From NCBI GenBank assembly GCA_944472155.2, contig OX235271.1, forward strand, positions 28,714,977 to 28,778,976: a stretch of 64,000 bases of DNA. Direction: 5' to 3'. Origin of the DNA: Trichobilharzia szidati. Taxonomy: Eukaryota > Platyhelminthes > Trematoda > Strigeidida > Schistosomatidae. Shown here one piece after another: positions 54,100 through 64,000 of this stretch. Both the position numbers and the translations under genes were made by a program. Position 1 is the stretch's first letter; every line of letters starts with the position of its first letter. The notes beneath the pieces were generated by a model that worked only from the letters and a program-made list of their open reading frames with translations, had not been told where the DNA came from and did no database searches.

Positions 54100-54460
54100 G
54101 TTGGCGCTTGCACTTCAGGGCGAACTTTTACATTGAATTCCAACTTAGAGTTGCTGAACTATAGAACTATTGAAAATGAGGGATTATTGAAGAGCTGTTT
54201 CACTTTAGTTTAGAACTTGGAACCTCTCGGCTGTACGCACCCATGACCGACCCCCTTGGCGGATTAAGTCGACGAATTTCAGGTTACGAAGCCTACCCGT
54301 TGAATGTGCCCATTCATCCTCCTCTCGAAATAGAATCCAATGCCTCATGAACTCTAACTTCTATCAACTCACAGTATTTGCCGCCATCGGCTATCAACAG
54401 TATTCCCAGGTTTCTAATGGTTCTCTAACTAATATCAGTTCATGTTCTAGCTTGATAATA
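54100..54460. repeat. Decayed SINE-B inverted pair
   Basis: A minus-sense ribozyme region (agctgtttcactttagtt) at 54190 and a plus-sense tail (caggtttctaatggttctct) at 54408-54427. Strongly diverged. Confidence 0.5.
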
Positions 54461-54764
54461 TCTCTTCTTTTTGTTATATCGTTTAATTATATCGCCATAT
54501 TTCGACTAGTAGATTACAGGTTAAGATGAATTCTACTTACCCATTCTTCCGAGAATAATAATAATATTAATTCATTGTGATTTATTGGTGCATTCATTTC
54601 TTTTTTATGAGAAATTCTAAAGTTGATAAATGTTTTTCTGTCATTCATATATGTGCAATTTATCTTCTTTTTTCTGATTTTTAATATTCTCTTTGCTTCT
54701 ATGTATCGTATATATATAGCATGTGTAGTCGTTAATCATTTGATAAGTAGAATCGGTGTTTTAT

Positions 54765-54935
54765 TTTTCTTCCATTCTCTAGCTTTCCTAGTAAAACATA
54801 GGGCTTTAAGCTTAAGCATTGCAGTTTCAGTAACTATGGTGTTATTTTCACGGGACGGAGTTACTTTCTGCCTCAAGCCCAACCTTCCCTTTTCTTTCCC
54901 GGACTTAGGACCAGCTAGTTTATTTACTAAATGAG
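54765..54935 (-). repeat. SINE-C1 copy
   Basis: tcctagtaaaacatagggct (tail complement), cctcaagcccaaccttccct and ggaccagctagtttatttac (body complement). The tRNA-like head is missing. Confidence 0.65.
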
Positions 54936-54959
54936 GGGTTACAGTCTCCTTGGTTACAT

Positions 54960-56000
54960 ATATCTGAGGAGACCATTGAGTGACATCATGCTCAAGGCCA
55001 CTCCTCGGGTGGAACTCAAATGGTCAGAAATGAAGTGGGCAGTCGTCTGAAGGTGACGTGTAGGAGATGGTTTCAGGGAGGAGTGAGTGAAAGTTTGTTG
55101 GCGATCGTGGAGCCAGTTATAGAGGAATACAGAGAACAGGATGAAATGGAGATGTATTGGTAAATTATTATCATTGTTTCCTTTAATTCCTAGAGGAACA
55201 AAGGGCTTCAGCGTGTGTCTCCATTGAGTTCGCTTCTCTGCTACAGTCTTCACCTGGTTCCAAGTCTGACCACACGTTTTCATCTCCTCTTCACATGACC
55301 TCCTCCAAGTCACCCACCCTTGCACTGACGACAAACTCGCTGCTTCCCTTTCGGGTCTGACTCGAGCAATGGCTTGTCTAGTGATGTCACTTGATGGATT
55401 GTTTCCTCAGAGTATGGCCAGCCAATCCATCTCCATTTCTTCCTGCCTATTTGTTTCACAATCGGTTCCTGCTGGGTTGGTTCCCTCATTGCCAGAGATC
55501 TCTGTTGCTGATATATTCTGACTGGCCATCTGATCTTGAGTATTGAGCGAAGACAACTGTTAATGAAGGTGTGTAGTTTGTTTGAGATGCTCTTTATGAC
55601 GCGCAGTGCAAATCTCTGATCCATATAGTGAGTAGCACTGACTGACTTCATATTGGAGTTGAAAATCCGGATCTTATTCTGATTTCGATGCTGAGTGCTG
55701 TTGACCTCCACACAGACTTGAGAGTAGTGAAAGCTTGTCTTGCTTTTCCGATTCTTTCTTTGATATCCTCGTCAGTTCCGTCCGCCTGTAGTTGAACCGA
55801 TGCTTCTCAGGTAGGTAAAAGAGGTTGTTTCTTTCAGGTTCCTTCCATTTATGGTGATCGTTGTCTGTTGTTGTTGTTGGTGGTGGTGTTGCCCAGGAAT
55901 CTTCATCACCTCCGTTTTCTCTATGTTCACCTGAAGTCCTATCTTTGATGCTGTATTGGTAAAGCTCGATATTTTATTCGGAACCCAAGGAAATATTAAT
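54960..56000 (+). mobile_element. Old LINE-P tail split by a younger LINE-P
   Basis: Plus-sense LINE-P 3' ORF end (54960-55164, ctgaggagaccattgagtga) resumes at 55964 with gctcgatattttattcggaa and cccaaggaaatat. The two halves join in register with 23810-23875. Between them lies the insertion at 55165-55951. Confidence 0.85.
55153..55963 (-). mobile_element. LINE-P insertion nested in LINE-P, 12-bp TSD
   Basis: The direct repeat tgtattggtaaa is at 55153-55164 and 55952-55963. The minus-sense insert (787 bp) covers polyQ, TITINGRNLKET-like, KNRI-type and EPIVKQIGRKKWRWIGWPYS blocks, and ends with the 'aattaaagga' tail. It is cut at its 5' end just before the polyQ. Confidence 0.92.
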
Positions 56001-56129
56001 CATGTTTATAATAATCATTAGATGGAAAACATAGTTTCATTCATAAAAAGTCAGTTTTGGAGGAATAGAAAAGAAATTAATTTTGTGGGATGGGTGAAGG
56101 CAGTCAGCAGGATGCCCTAACTGACCTAA

Positions 56130-56430
56130 GCTTCATGTTTTTGTTTTGCACTCGTTAACAGAGGCGTCTCTACAATCTCGAAGGAAATTAAATCCCTCTG
56201 GGATTCGAGTCCGGGTCACCCATTACTTCAGTCAAAGACGTTGATCCTGAGCTATGCGGGCTCGCGACTGACCTCCTGTAGAACTGTATTGGATACTTTG
56301 ATTGGACACTAAGTAGTCAGTAACTAGTGTCATACGTCTAATCCATGGTGTTGGTGTAGACTGAATTCGATATATTAGAACACCTGGTCCTAACACCGGC
56401 CACAAAGCTAATAATGAAGAGTCCTTCTCC
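56130..56430. repeat. Repeat G, copy 2
   Basis: Shares ctgtagaactgtattggata, ttgattggacac and gtgtagactgaattcgatat with 4975-5055. A tRNA B-box-like stretch (gggattcgagtccgggtc, 56200-56217) is clearer here. Confidence 0.55.
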
Positions 56431-57115
56431 AAATTTCCAAAAACCTCCGCGTACCCCATACTCCAAACAGCAGACGCTATCGCGATTCGCCTGAGACAAT
56501 CGGTGCTCTGTGTGCAGAAGCAACAAGTCAAACTACTACTACTACTGCCTCGGTCTTCAGTGGAGACTATAAATTCATAAATTTGTTTTTATTATCTTTC
56601 CTAATTTTTCTTATATTCAGTGTATTGTTATTTTTCTTTTCTGTTGGACACTAGTCAGTAGCTAGTCTGATGTGTTCTAGTCCTATCTTTGGTGCAATTT
56701 AGGTGGCCACCATGCTAGATGGCTCGCCATCACTGTCCACTCTGAATGGTTGTTACATAGATAGTTGAAGGTAATAGAATTTAGTCTGCATCAGACAAAG
56801 AACTAGACATACGATATTAGTTCCAGTCAAAGGAACTAATGTTGACTTACTTAAATCCGACTACATTTACACATCAATTAGTTATATCAATTTCTTTAGG
56901 GCACTTAATTTGAAATTACAGTCGGGTAGCTAATTACTGTAATTATTAGTAAGTAGACAGCATAATTACATTATTCAAAGACCAGTGTTTATGCACATAG
57001 TAAATTTTTGCATTATTTAACATTATACTTCCAATATTACTGACTTGAAATTAGTGCACTGATATGATTTCTTCTTTTGGCGGTAAATTTACTTGTTATT
57101 GACAGTAATAATAAT
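56431..57115. other. Unassigned intron sequence
   Basis: No exon, RT fragment or tRNA-like box recognised; AT-rich. Confidence 0.5.
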
Positions 57116-57224
57116 AAGCTACAGACAACTCCCCATTCTCCTTAAATATTTGCTTCCACAAACACAAGTATATTATTGTACAGAATTTTCACCAACTTTT
57201 GTTGCCACCATGTGGCATAGTTTT

Positions 57225-57410
57225 GTGCGTCGGTGGCACAGTGGTTAGGACGCTCGCCGACCGTGCACATGGTCTGGGGTTCGATCCCCGGCCGACGCAC
57301 ACCTGATATCAGTGGTCGGCCTGCTAAATTTGGGCTACCGATATCACATGCTGAAAATTCCATAGTTGTACCAAAATACTGTGTGGAATCAAGCTATAAT
57401 AAAAATAATT
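57225..57410 (+). mobile_element. SINE-C2 full-length copy
   Basis: Head 57224-57300: A box (gtggcacagtggttagg), B box (ggttcgatcccc) and a perfect 7-bp acceptor-like pair (tgcgtcg/cgacgca). It is followed by the C2 body (gtggtcggcctgctaaattt) and the LINE-H tail (gctgaaaattccatagttgt, caagctataataaaaataat). The head is nearly identical to C1 but the tail is from a different LINE. Confidence 0.85.
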
Positions 57411-58350
57411 TTTATTCCTTTGGGTTCCGAGTGGATAATAGGGCTCATAACAGCATATCTCCATTCGACTCTGTTCTCTGCAGTTCTCTTCCTCACACGA
57501 TATCACCCTCAGACCACTGCCCAACTCATTGCTTTCCATTTGAGTTCCACTCAGGGGTCTGGCACGTGATCTCATTCGACGGTCTCCTCAGCATGTGTCC
57601 AGTCTATATTCATTCTCTTCAGAATTTTTGTCGGCCAATAGGTTCTTGATTGGTTCGTTCCCAGAGTTTCTTGTTGCTGATTCCTTCTGACTGATTATCT
57701 GATCTGTAATATACAGCCAGCGAATGCAGCTGTTGTTAAAAGTCTACAATGGTCTATTAGAAATGCTCTTCGTGATGCGTGTACCAAGCTTCTAACCCAT
57801 GTAAAAGAAATGACAGTCTGACTTAACGTTGGCGCTGAAAATCCGAATCTTGTTCCTTATAATGAACGCAGTAGATCTCCAGACTGATTTCAGATTGATG
57901 AAAGCGTACCCCTTGCCTTCCCGATTTTTGTTTCGACATCCTCATCCGTGCTATCGCCTGTAGTTGAGGTGATGCTTCCGAAGTTAAGTGAGTGAAAGAA
58001 GTAACGTCTTGCAAATTTCACCTGTTGATGGTGATTGTTGTTTATTGTGGTTGTTGTTGGTTATCTTCATCACCTCCATCTTCTCTATATTCACTTGGAA
58101 TGATGTCTTAGCTGCCTGTCTCTTCTGACAACTTGTTAGTTTTCGCTTGTAGCTCATCGAATTCATGTGACACTAGACATAAATCTTCCGCGAAATCCAG
58201 GTCCTATAGTGTCTTTTTTCTGTCCAACGTATTTCTGCCTCCTCACTCCTCTCCACAGTCTGTCTCATGATCTAGTCCACCACACTCAGGAATATCGGTG
58301 GTGAGAGTAGGCAGTCTTGTCTTAATCCTGTCTTCATTTCAAGCGACGAA
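57411..58350 (-). mobile_element. LINE-P copy reaching into the RT
   Basis: Tail complement (ttccgagtggataatagggc) at the left. Further right come IGRQ-, 'KIRIFSANVKS'-like, DVTSFTHLTSEASPQLQ and the TSFQVNIEKMEVMKITNNNH region. It ends at about 58350 in RT-derived sequence (complement of 'tcctgagtgtggtggactag'). Frames are broken. Confidence 0.78.
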
Positions 58351-58429
58351 GAAATAGAGGGAGTGGAGCAGTAGAACATGTTGACCACTTCACTTAGTTG
58401 GGAAGTTGCATCAGCCAGCCCAGCGGGTT

Positions 58430-59250
58430 AATCGGTGACAAAATCACAGCACGTATAAAGAAGGCTTGTTTGGCATATGCCAAATTACGTCATCCCTAGA
58501 GTAGACGGCTACCAATCATAGGGGTGTTTGCACTGCTCAGCAGTTCGCTGCGTCATCTTCTATGGCTATGAGTGAAACATTGCAATTGAAAGTGGAAGAC
58601 ATGAAAAGCCCGACTAGCTGTCTTTGATCATAGGTGCCTGCAATCTATCCCCCGTGTTAGGTGGAGGTATAATAAATGGTGAGTAATATTGAGGTTAGGC
58701 CTCAGTCGAGTGCTAGGAAGGTAGGAGGGAAAATCAATAGGCTAGGTTGTGAAGTTACACCGATTGAGATGATTAGGACATGTGTTATGCATGCTTAGCC
58801 ATCGCCTTCCCCGACGATTGGCAATGTTAGCTGACATAGGATGGACCAGGCTGAAAAAGAGCTAGTAGTGGTCAAACCAAAACATAGCTTCATCAGTCAA
58901 TGAAATCCACAACTGTTAGTTTAAACCAGCCAGCCACGTATGGAGTTGTAGACTACCTGACTGGTTAGGGTCCTCTGGATGGTAAAAACCAATAGCTAGA
59001 GGCAATGGGTGATATGGCTCAAAGTCCTAGTTCTCAATGGCTGGCTCAGATGCATTCACTCTTTGTGATTTATGATATCCAATTAAACTATATTGTTCTT
59101 CTATATTACTATTCTTTTTACCTCATATTTTTGTTTGTAACCTCTCTTCACTCTCTTCTCTTGCTTTGTGTGGTACAAGGAGGGAATGTGGCAAGTATTG
59201 AACTGCTGCACTTCTGTGCAAAGTCACCCATTTTTAAGATACTCAAGTTA
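58430..59250 (+). mobile_element. LINE-K1 3' fragment
   Basis: From ggttaatcggtgacaaaatc it shows the K1 order: cactgctcagcagttcgctg, 'ACSLSPVLGGGIINGE'-like remains, ggaaggtaggagggaaaatc, then the C-terminal block (DMAQSPSSQWLAQMHSLFVI) and the 3' UTR. Several stops. Confidence 0.8.
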
Positions 59251-59624
59251 AGTTAATTGTCCTACTGTGTTGAATAGCTCCCTTCAAGTACAGTATTGTG
59301 ATTGTCGATCCCTAAGAGTGAGTGAGTTCAAATAAAACAGGAAGATATAATTATGGTATATATTAACTGTGAATTACTATGTTAATGATAACCAAATATC
59401 TCAATATTCGTATAGCTTGTATCAAATGTTAAATGTGAACGCGTCTCCATGCTCTACAGTTATAAAATCAATTTTTTTATCAATATAGCAGACAAGAATG
59501 TCGGGAAGCTTATCATTAAGTTGGTCTAATTTCGCTAATGATTACGGATTGATTCAGATAGAGTTCCCGTGACCAAAAATGGAATGATAACTTGTATTGT
59601 TTGGAGATTTGTACCAGTGACCTC
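59251..59624. other. Unassigned AT-rich sequence
   Basis: No gene or repeat recognised. Confidence 0.5.
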
Positions 59625-60350
59625 AAGACTATTTTTATTATTGACCTGTTGCTTTCCGATTGAAACGTAAGACTTCATATCTTGATTGCACCCGGTTCTC
59701 TGCAACCACTTTCATCTGGCTTCATTACTCCCTATAGGCTTTCATTCTCTTAAATGATCACCTCTATGCGTTGCCGTCAGATACCCAACTTGTCCCTTTG
59801 CATTCAGATTCCATTCGAGGACCTTTTGTATGATGTGACTTGATTTTTTTTGGCGTATTCGGTTGGTAGTAGGTTAGTGATTACTTCGCCATCAGACTTC
59901 TTTGTTAGTTGTCCTTTACAACCGCTAGTCAATATCAAGAGAGCTGTTTATTATTATAGTTTGCAGTAGGCTGCTGAAAATGCTTTTGTTGATGCGTACC
60001 AAGTCCCTTAACCATATAGAAGCACTGGCTGGTCTCAGTGTTTAAAACTCTGACCTTGTTCCTTATGCTGAGTGAGGGAGATCTCTGCACGGATTTTGGA
60101 GTTATGAAATTCTGTCTTGCCTTCACAGTTAGTTTTAACAACCTCATCCGTTCCTCCAGCTGTAGTTGAAACACTGCTGCAGAGGTAAGTGAAGAAGACG
60201 ACTTCTTTTACATTTCCCCCGTCGACGGTGATTGTTACCCGTTGTTGTCTTTGGTTGGATATCTTCTTCACCTCTCTGGGATCTGTATGTTCACCTGAAT
60301 TTCCGTCTTCTTTGCTCTTTCTATCAATCTGCTGGTTTTCGCTACCACCG
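59625..60350 (-). mobile_element. Old LINE-P fragment
   Basis: Minus frames read MKKISNQRQQRVTITVDGGN, VKEVVFFTYLCSSVSTTAGG and LTVKARQNFITPKSVQRSPS: the EVMKI-to-ARIGKA region of LINE-P, with strong divergence and no clean polyQ. Confidence 0.75.
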
Positions 60351-60509
60351 TACTAATCTTGTCTTCATATGAATGCAGTCACCAAGGGATTTACTCTGTC
60401 GTCATGCATGACTGAGTACTACGTGACTGTTTATTTAATATTATCATTAGTAACTGGTCAGCCAGTTTTCCTTATCTCAACTCTGATCTTACCGAATTAA
60501 CAAGTACGG

Positions 60510-61000
60510 AAAGACGCTAAGAAGATCTAGATTTCGCAGAAACCAGCGAGTTGGCAAAAGAGACATCCAGAACAAGACTTCAATCAAACATAGAGCAGGC
60601 AGAGATGATGAAGATATCTAACCACCGACAGCAACAACAACAACAATCGCCATCTAAAGAAAGTCAGCTTGTTTCAAATGCAAGTGCCACAAATAAGATT
60701 GTTAAAGCTATGGTGGTTCGTAGAAGCATTCTGAAATCCGTATAGAGATCTACAGCATTCAGCACATTGGAAAAGATTCGAATTTTTAATACTTATGACG
60801 AATCAGTTAGCGTTTCTCTATGGTTCAGAGAGTTGGCGAATTACAAAAGCATTTTCAACAAACTACTACAGATTTTCGTCACAACAGTTGTCTTCTGTCG
60901 ATACTGTAGGTCCGATAACCGACAACAAAGGAAAGGTAACAAGGAACTCTACAATGAACCAATCAAGAACCTATTGGCCAACAAATAGGTCAAAGGAAAT
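60510..61000 (+). mobile_element. LINE-P fragment
   Basis: RSRFRR-like start, then TRLQSNIEQAEMMKISNHRQ with a six-Gln tract, SILKSV, EKIRIFNTYDESVSVSLWFR and the 'NEPIKNLLANK' block. It ends abruptly where SINE-B begins (about 61000). Confidence 0.75.
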
Positions 61001-61310
61001 GGTGTGAGGACAAATATGCGCCGATGACATTCGCTAGTGGTCGCGCCATACCATGAATTGGCAGAAGTTGAAATTCACGGACCATTGGACGACCGGGTCG
61101 CTGTGGCCTATTGGTCTACGAGCTCGCCTTGTAACCAGTAGGTCCTGAGTTCGAATCTCACTGGGAGCGTACTGATGAAGAGTCCCAAAAGTAGGACTAA
61201 ACAGCTGTCCAATACTTCCTGCAGGTTTTCCAATGGTCCTTTAACCAACGTCAGTTCATGATGAAACCCTGAAACCAATCAAATCCATGCAAGCCAACAA
61301 GTGAATTTAT
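61001..61310 (+). mobile_element. SINE-B copy
   Basis: Head (gtgtgaggacaaatatgcgc), A box (tggcctattgg), B box (gagttcgaatct), ribozyme relic at 61169-61215 (core atgaaga; gaaa changed to taaa) and the full tail (aaatccatgcaagccaaca). Confidence 0.8.
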
Positions 61311-61689
61311 TAATTGGTGGCAATAATGAGATGTTTTTTTTCTCTCTCTCATTTCTACCTTTCTGATACATTTATGTCATTTTTCCTTTGGTGTGAATCA
61401 TTCAGTAGACATAGAGTTTCAACCTTGAACTATATATGATGTTATTTTCTTCTTTCCTTCCTTCCTTATGCTGCTGTGTGTATTAACTGGCAAATGGTTA
61501 TTCATCAGTGTTTATCATTTTAGCAATCTTATCGTCATATCTTTATGTGTATTCCTATTTTACTGTTGGATAAGTGTTTACCTTCTACCACTGATTAGCT
61601 TGTAAATACGGTCCAAATTTGACGGATTCGGAAATTCCAGTCTCTATGACGACTGATAACTTGCTCCAATGAGCCATAGTCTTTCTTGA
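61311..61689. other. Unassigned sequence
   Basis: No gene recognised; contains a ttccttccttcctt run near 61452-61467. Confidence 0.45.
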
Positions 61690-62100
61690 AGCTCAATGAA
61701 GCTCAACTGACACAAGATTAAGTTGGAAATGAGTTCTGAGGTGGTCAAACCAAAACCTGGAATCAATCCATAAATACATTGACTTTCTGGTTTCAACTGG
61801 TCATGTTGGTAGTTAGGTGTAGACTGCTTGGATAGGACTTTCGAGATTCTAAGAATCAATGCTCAGAAATTATTAGTGGTATCGCTTAAAATCGTTGTCA
61901 ACAGCTTAGATGCATTCACTTTTTGTAATCTCAAATCCGTTAAACACCCTAACGGTGTTCTCTTTTACTATTCTTTCTCCATAATATATCGCCTTATTAT
62001 TGTTCTTTTGAATCTCTTTTGTTGCTACTTTTGTGTTCTACATTGGATTGTCGGAGGTTGAATTGATACACCTCGATGCAAACTTTTATGTTGGAACTTA
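61690..62100 (+). mobile_element. LINE-K1 3' fragment
   Basis: gttggaaatgagttctgagg, caaaacctggaatcaatcca, then aaaatcgttgtcaacagctt and the 3' UTR with aacttttatgttggaactta. Frame not open. Confidence 0.75.
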
Positions 62101-62109
62101 GACAGTAAA

Positions 62110-62514
62110 ATTTCGGAATGTGAGGGCGATTCTTACTTCCCGGCTGCCCACACGATGGAAGTTGGTTGCGTGACCGCAGAGCCCAGGGGACAACTGCTTG
62201 AGGCCGGTCACACGCGGCCTGTTTTTGTTTGTTCTTTTTCATTTGGTGTGCCTCAGTAGCATATTTATCACTTCTTCCCTGTGACACGGTAGCAGGAAGC
62301 GCGGTCGTTGTTAATCCGGGTCCCGACCGATCCGGCATGATATTTTGTAATTTACTTTGAGTCGCAGCATTTGGTTGGGTAACTGCTTTTTGTCTAACCG
62401 CTATCCAAACAACCTTTCTGGCATGGTAGGACCTCAAGCGACATAAGTCTCAGCCAATGTAGCTCGTTGGGTCATTGCGGTCTTCAAGCCCGACCACCAC
62501 GTCAAGGTAGCAGA
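62110..62514 (-). other. GC-richer segment with a 146-codon open frame
   Basis: This piece is richer in G+C than its flanks and separates two LINE-K1 copies. An open stretch of 146 codons (61997-62437, minus) runs through it and into the K1 3' UTR. It shows no motif, signal peptide or domain that I recognise. The block aatccgggtcccgaccgat (62313-62331) recurs near 63818-63836, just before a LINE-P copy, so it is probably part of a retroelement and not a host gene. Confidence 0.4.
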
Positions 62515-63195
62515 TTTCGGTCGGGTGCAGCTTTCGCTCCGTCCTTCTCTATGGCTCTGAAACATGGCCAATACGAGTTGAAGACATGAAAAGGTTGACT
62601 GTTTTTGATCATAGATGGTTACGATCTCTTTCTCACGTTAGGCGGTATAATAAGGTAAGTAATGTTGACGTTAGGCGCAGAGTGTTGGGCAAAGAGGGAA
62701 AATCAATCGACGAGGCTATAAAGTTACATAGATTGAGATGGCTAGGTCACATGCTGCGCATGCCTAACCATCGCTTCCCCCGACGGACGGGCATTACTAG
62801 CTGATATAGGTGCAGGTTGGTTGGAAAAGAGTAAGTGGTGGCCAAACAATAACATGGCCTCATCAATCCATGAAATCCCTGACAGTTAAACGGATTCAGA
62901 TAGGGAAATGCAGACTTCCTGGTTGGAGCCCTCGGGACTCTAAGAATCACTGGCTGGAGACAATAGGTGACATGGCTCAAAATCGTTGTCAATGGCTTAT
63001 GCAGATGTATTCAGTCTCTGTAATCTTTCATATTCCTTTCTACCATTACTCATTCTGTTTCACTCTTATACTTGTCAAAACTCTATTGATTCTCTTCACT
63101 CATCTTCTTGTCTATCTTTGTGTGCTATTTGGAACGTGGCAACTCGAACTGTTGCACTTCGGTTCCAAGTTCTATGTTGAATCCAGACAGAATTC
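62515..63195 (+). mobile_element. LINE-K1 3' part, fairly well preserved
   Basis: MKRLTVFDHRWLRSLSHVRR, YNKVSNVDVRRRVLGKEGKS, IDEAIKLHRLRWLGHMLRMP and NHRFPRRTGITS are in one frame (62586-62801). The next block is IGKCRLPGWSPRDSKNHWLE and TIGDMAQNRCQWLMQMYSVS in another. The 3' UTR ends by 63195. One frameshift only in this part. Confidence 0.88.
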
Positions 63196-63815
63196 AGTAA
63201 AATTAGATGTGGGGTAATTTTAAACTTGCAGACATGTAACACTCATTCACACATCAAAGCTGGGTAGATCCCTTGCTAACTTCAGCGGTACGAAGACTCG
63301 ATTAGCAAGCAATTGAGTCTTGTGACACTTCTTGGCAGTAGATTGAGAAATTAGTTCGGAGTCCACTTGTACTAATCGCATCACGACATAATTTCTCATT
63401 CTTTCTTCGGGTAGGATGCAATGTTGGACAACGAGAGACTTGGTATTTGGTATCTTTGTATAGCGAAATTATCTACACCTTATCTTTTAAATAATCACAT
63501 TTACACAGATCTTTCGTATTGTACTACTTCTGCCCTTTGGTTTTGTGTTTCTTTGTCTTCTTTTTGTGTCTTGCATGTTTTGCCGCAATGCTGGTTCATT
63601 TCCTGTCATTGACGTCAAATCTATCTCTCTGCTACTTGATGTTTTTATGCCCGATGAATGTCTCTTTATATACTACTGAAAAATGTTTACATCAATATAT
63701 ATAATCACTGGTGAAATTCAGTCAGTCTAATGACAGTTTATTTTGTACCTATTTCGAATTCTTGTCTACTATTATAATAACAGATTCGATTTCATTAGAT
63801 TAATTAATACACTGT
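63196..63815. other. Unassigned sequence
   Basis: No exon of GALNT and no repeat family recognised. Confidence 0.5.
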
Positions 63816-63819
63816 TGAA

Positions 63820-64000
63820 TCCGGGCCCCGACCGATGATATATGTCCGATTTCCCACAAACTGGAAGATATGCAAGCGAAAAGCAACAAGTTGGCAGAAG
63901 AGGCATCAAAGATGGGACTTCAGATGAACATAGAGAAAACAGAGGTGATGAAGATTCCTAGACAAGAACAACAACAACAACAGACAACGATCAGCATAAA
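63820..64000 (+). mobile_element. LINE-P copy cut by the window end
   Basis: The frame reads KLEDMQAKSNKLAEEASKMG, LQMNIEKTEVMKIPRQEQQQ and more Gln before TTISI. It is the same sub-type as the 2.1-kb and 55.2-kb copies and continues beyond 64000. Confidence 0.85.

Noticed and set aside
57224..57300. tRNA-like sequence with A and B boxes and a 7-bp acceptor-like stem
   Set aside because: No convincing anticodon arm, the T-stem is irregular, and the same head recurs fused to SINE bodies at 7716, 7014-7195 and 45654-45860. It is a SINE promoter and not a functional tRNA gene.
61997..62437. Open frame of 146 codons on the minus strand
   Set aside because: It crosses from a GC-richer repeat-like block into the LINE-K1 3' UTR and shows no domain or signal. 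Treated as a chance open frame.
46254..64000. Search for the next GALNT exon (end of catalytic domain, lectin domain)
   Set aside because: No stretch with the expected continuation after FMMNP or a ricin-type QxW repeat was seen in unique sequence. The exon is assumed to lie beyond the window.
1..64000. CRISPR arrays, operons, rRNA genes
   Set aside because: No regularly spaced short repeats, no polycistronic prokaryotic gene layout and no rRNA sequence; the introns and SINEs show a eukaryotic genome.

Overview
The window is a stretch of schistosome-like (Schistosomatidae, Trematoda) genome. The signs are an AT-rich base composition, short split exons in very long introns, dense non-LTR retrotransposon debris, and many copies of tRNA-headed SINEs with hammerhead ribozymes resembling the Smα family of Schistosoma. 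The species cannot be fixed from sequence alone.

Only one host gene is recognisable. It is a polypeptide N-acetylgalactosaminyltransferase (GALNT; mucin-type O-glycosylation, Golgi), on the + strand. Four consecutive internal exons (16126-16298, 30022-30291, 33414-33577, 46010-46253) join in phase 1/1/0 and carry the catalytic-domain landmarks: the N-terminal substrate-binding stretch, the D-A-H metal motif, the W-G-G-E-N motif and the C-S-R-V-G-H-V-F-R block. The first exons and the last ones (end of the catalytic domain, lectin domain) lie outside. The introns are 13.7, 3.1, 12.4 and more than 17.7 kb and are built almost entirely from repeats.

Repeat families (names are local to this report). 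LINE-P: RT-bearing LINE with a glutamine tract in its ORF. LINE-K1 and LINE-K2: two related LINEs. LINE-H: CR1-like LINE. SINE-A: Smα-like hammerhead SINE. SINE-B: second tRNA-headed hammerhead SINE. SINE-C1/C2: one tRNA-like head joined to either a LINE-P or a LINE-H tail. Element E: 738-bp retroposon with a GTAA tail. Repeats F, G and H: unclassified. There are also Penelope-like relics, two solo LTRs (304 bp each, 4-bp target duplications) and one complete, young BEL/Pao-type LTR element (26180-29570, two 323-bp LTRs with one difference, 5-bp duplication) that encodes only a gag-like protein and lacks pol.

Layout. 1-16 kb: repeat H, SINE-B, LINE-P, LINE-H, element E, LINE-K1. 16-30 kb: first exon, then LINE-P copies and the BEL/Pao element (antisense to the gene). 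30-46 kb: three more exons separated by SINEs, solo LTRs, and LINE-H, LINE-K2 and LINE-P copies. 46-64 kb: the next GALNT intron, full of nested SINE and LINE insertions.

The most interesting signal is SINE-B. Three copies (10446-10491 +, 35697-35742 +, 46384-46429 -) fold as near-perfect hammerhead ribozymes with a 6-bp stem I and a loopless self-complementary stem III. Many SINE-A and SINE-B insertions are fold-backs: an inverted piece plus a direct piece inside a single 12-14 bp target duplication. The inverted piece usually starts at the same internal site near the SINE 3' end. Several contain tail-to-head junctions of tandem units, and in one the inverted piece ends within about one base of the predicted hammerhead cleavage site. 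This points to twin-primed retroposition of ribozyme-processed multimeric SINE RNA.
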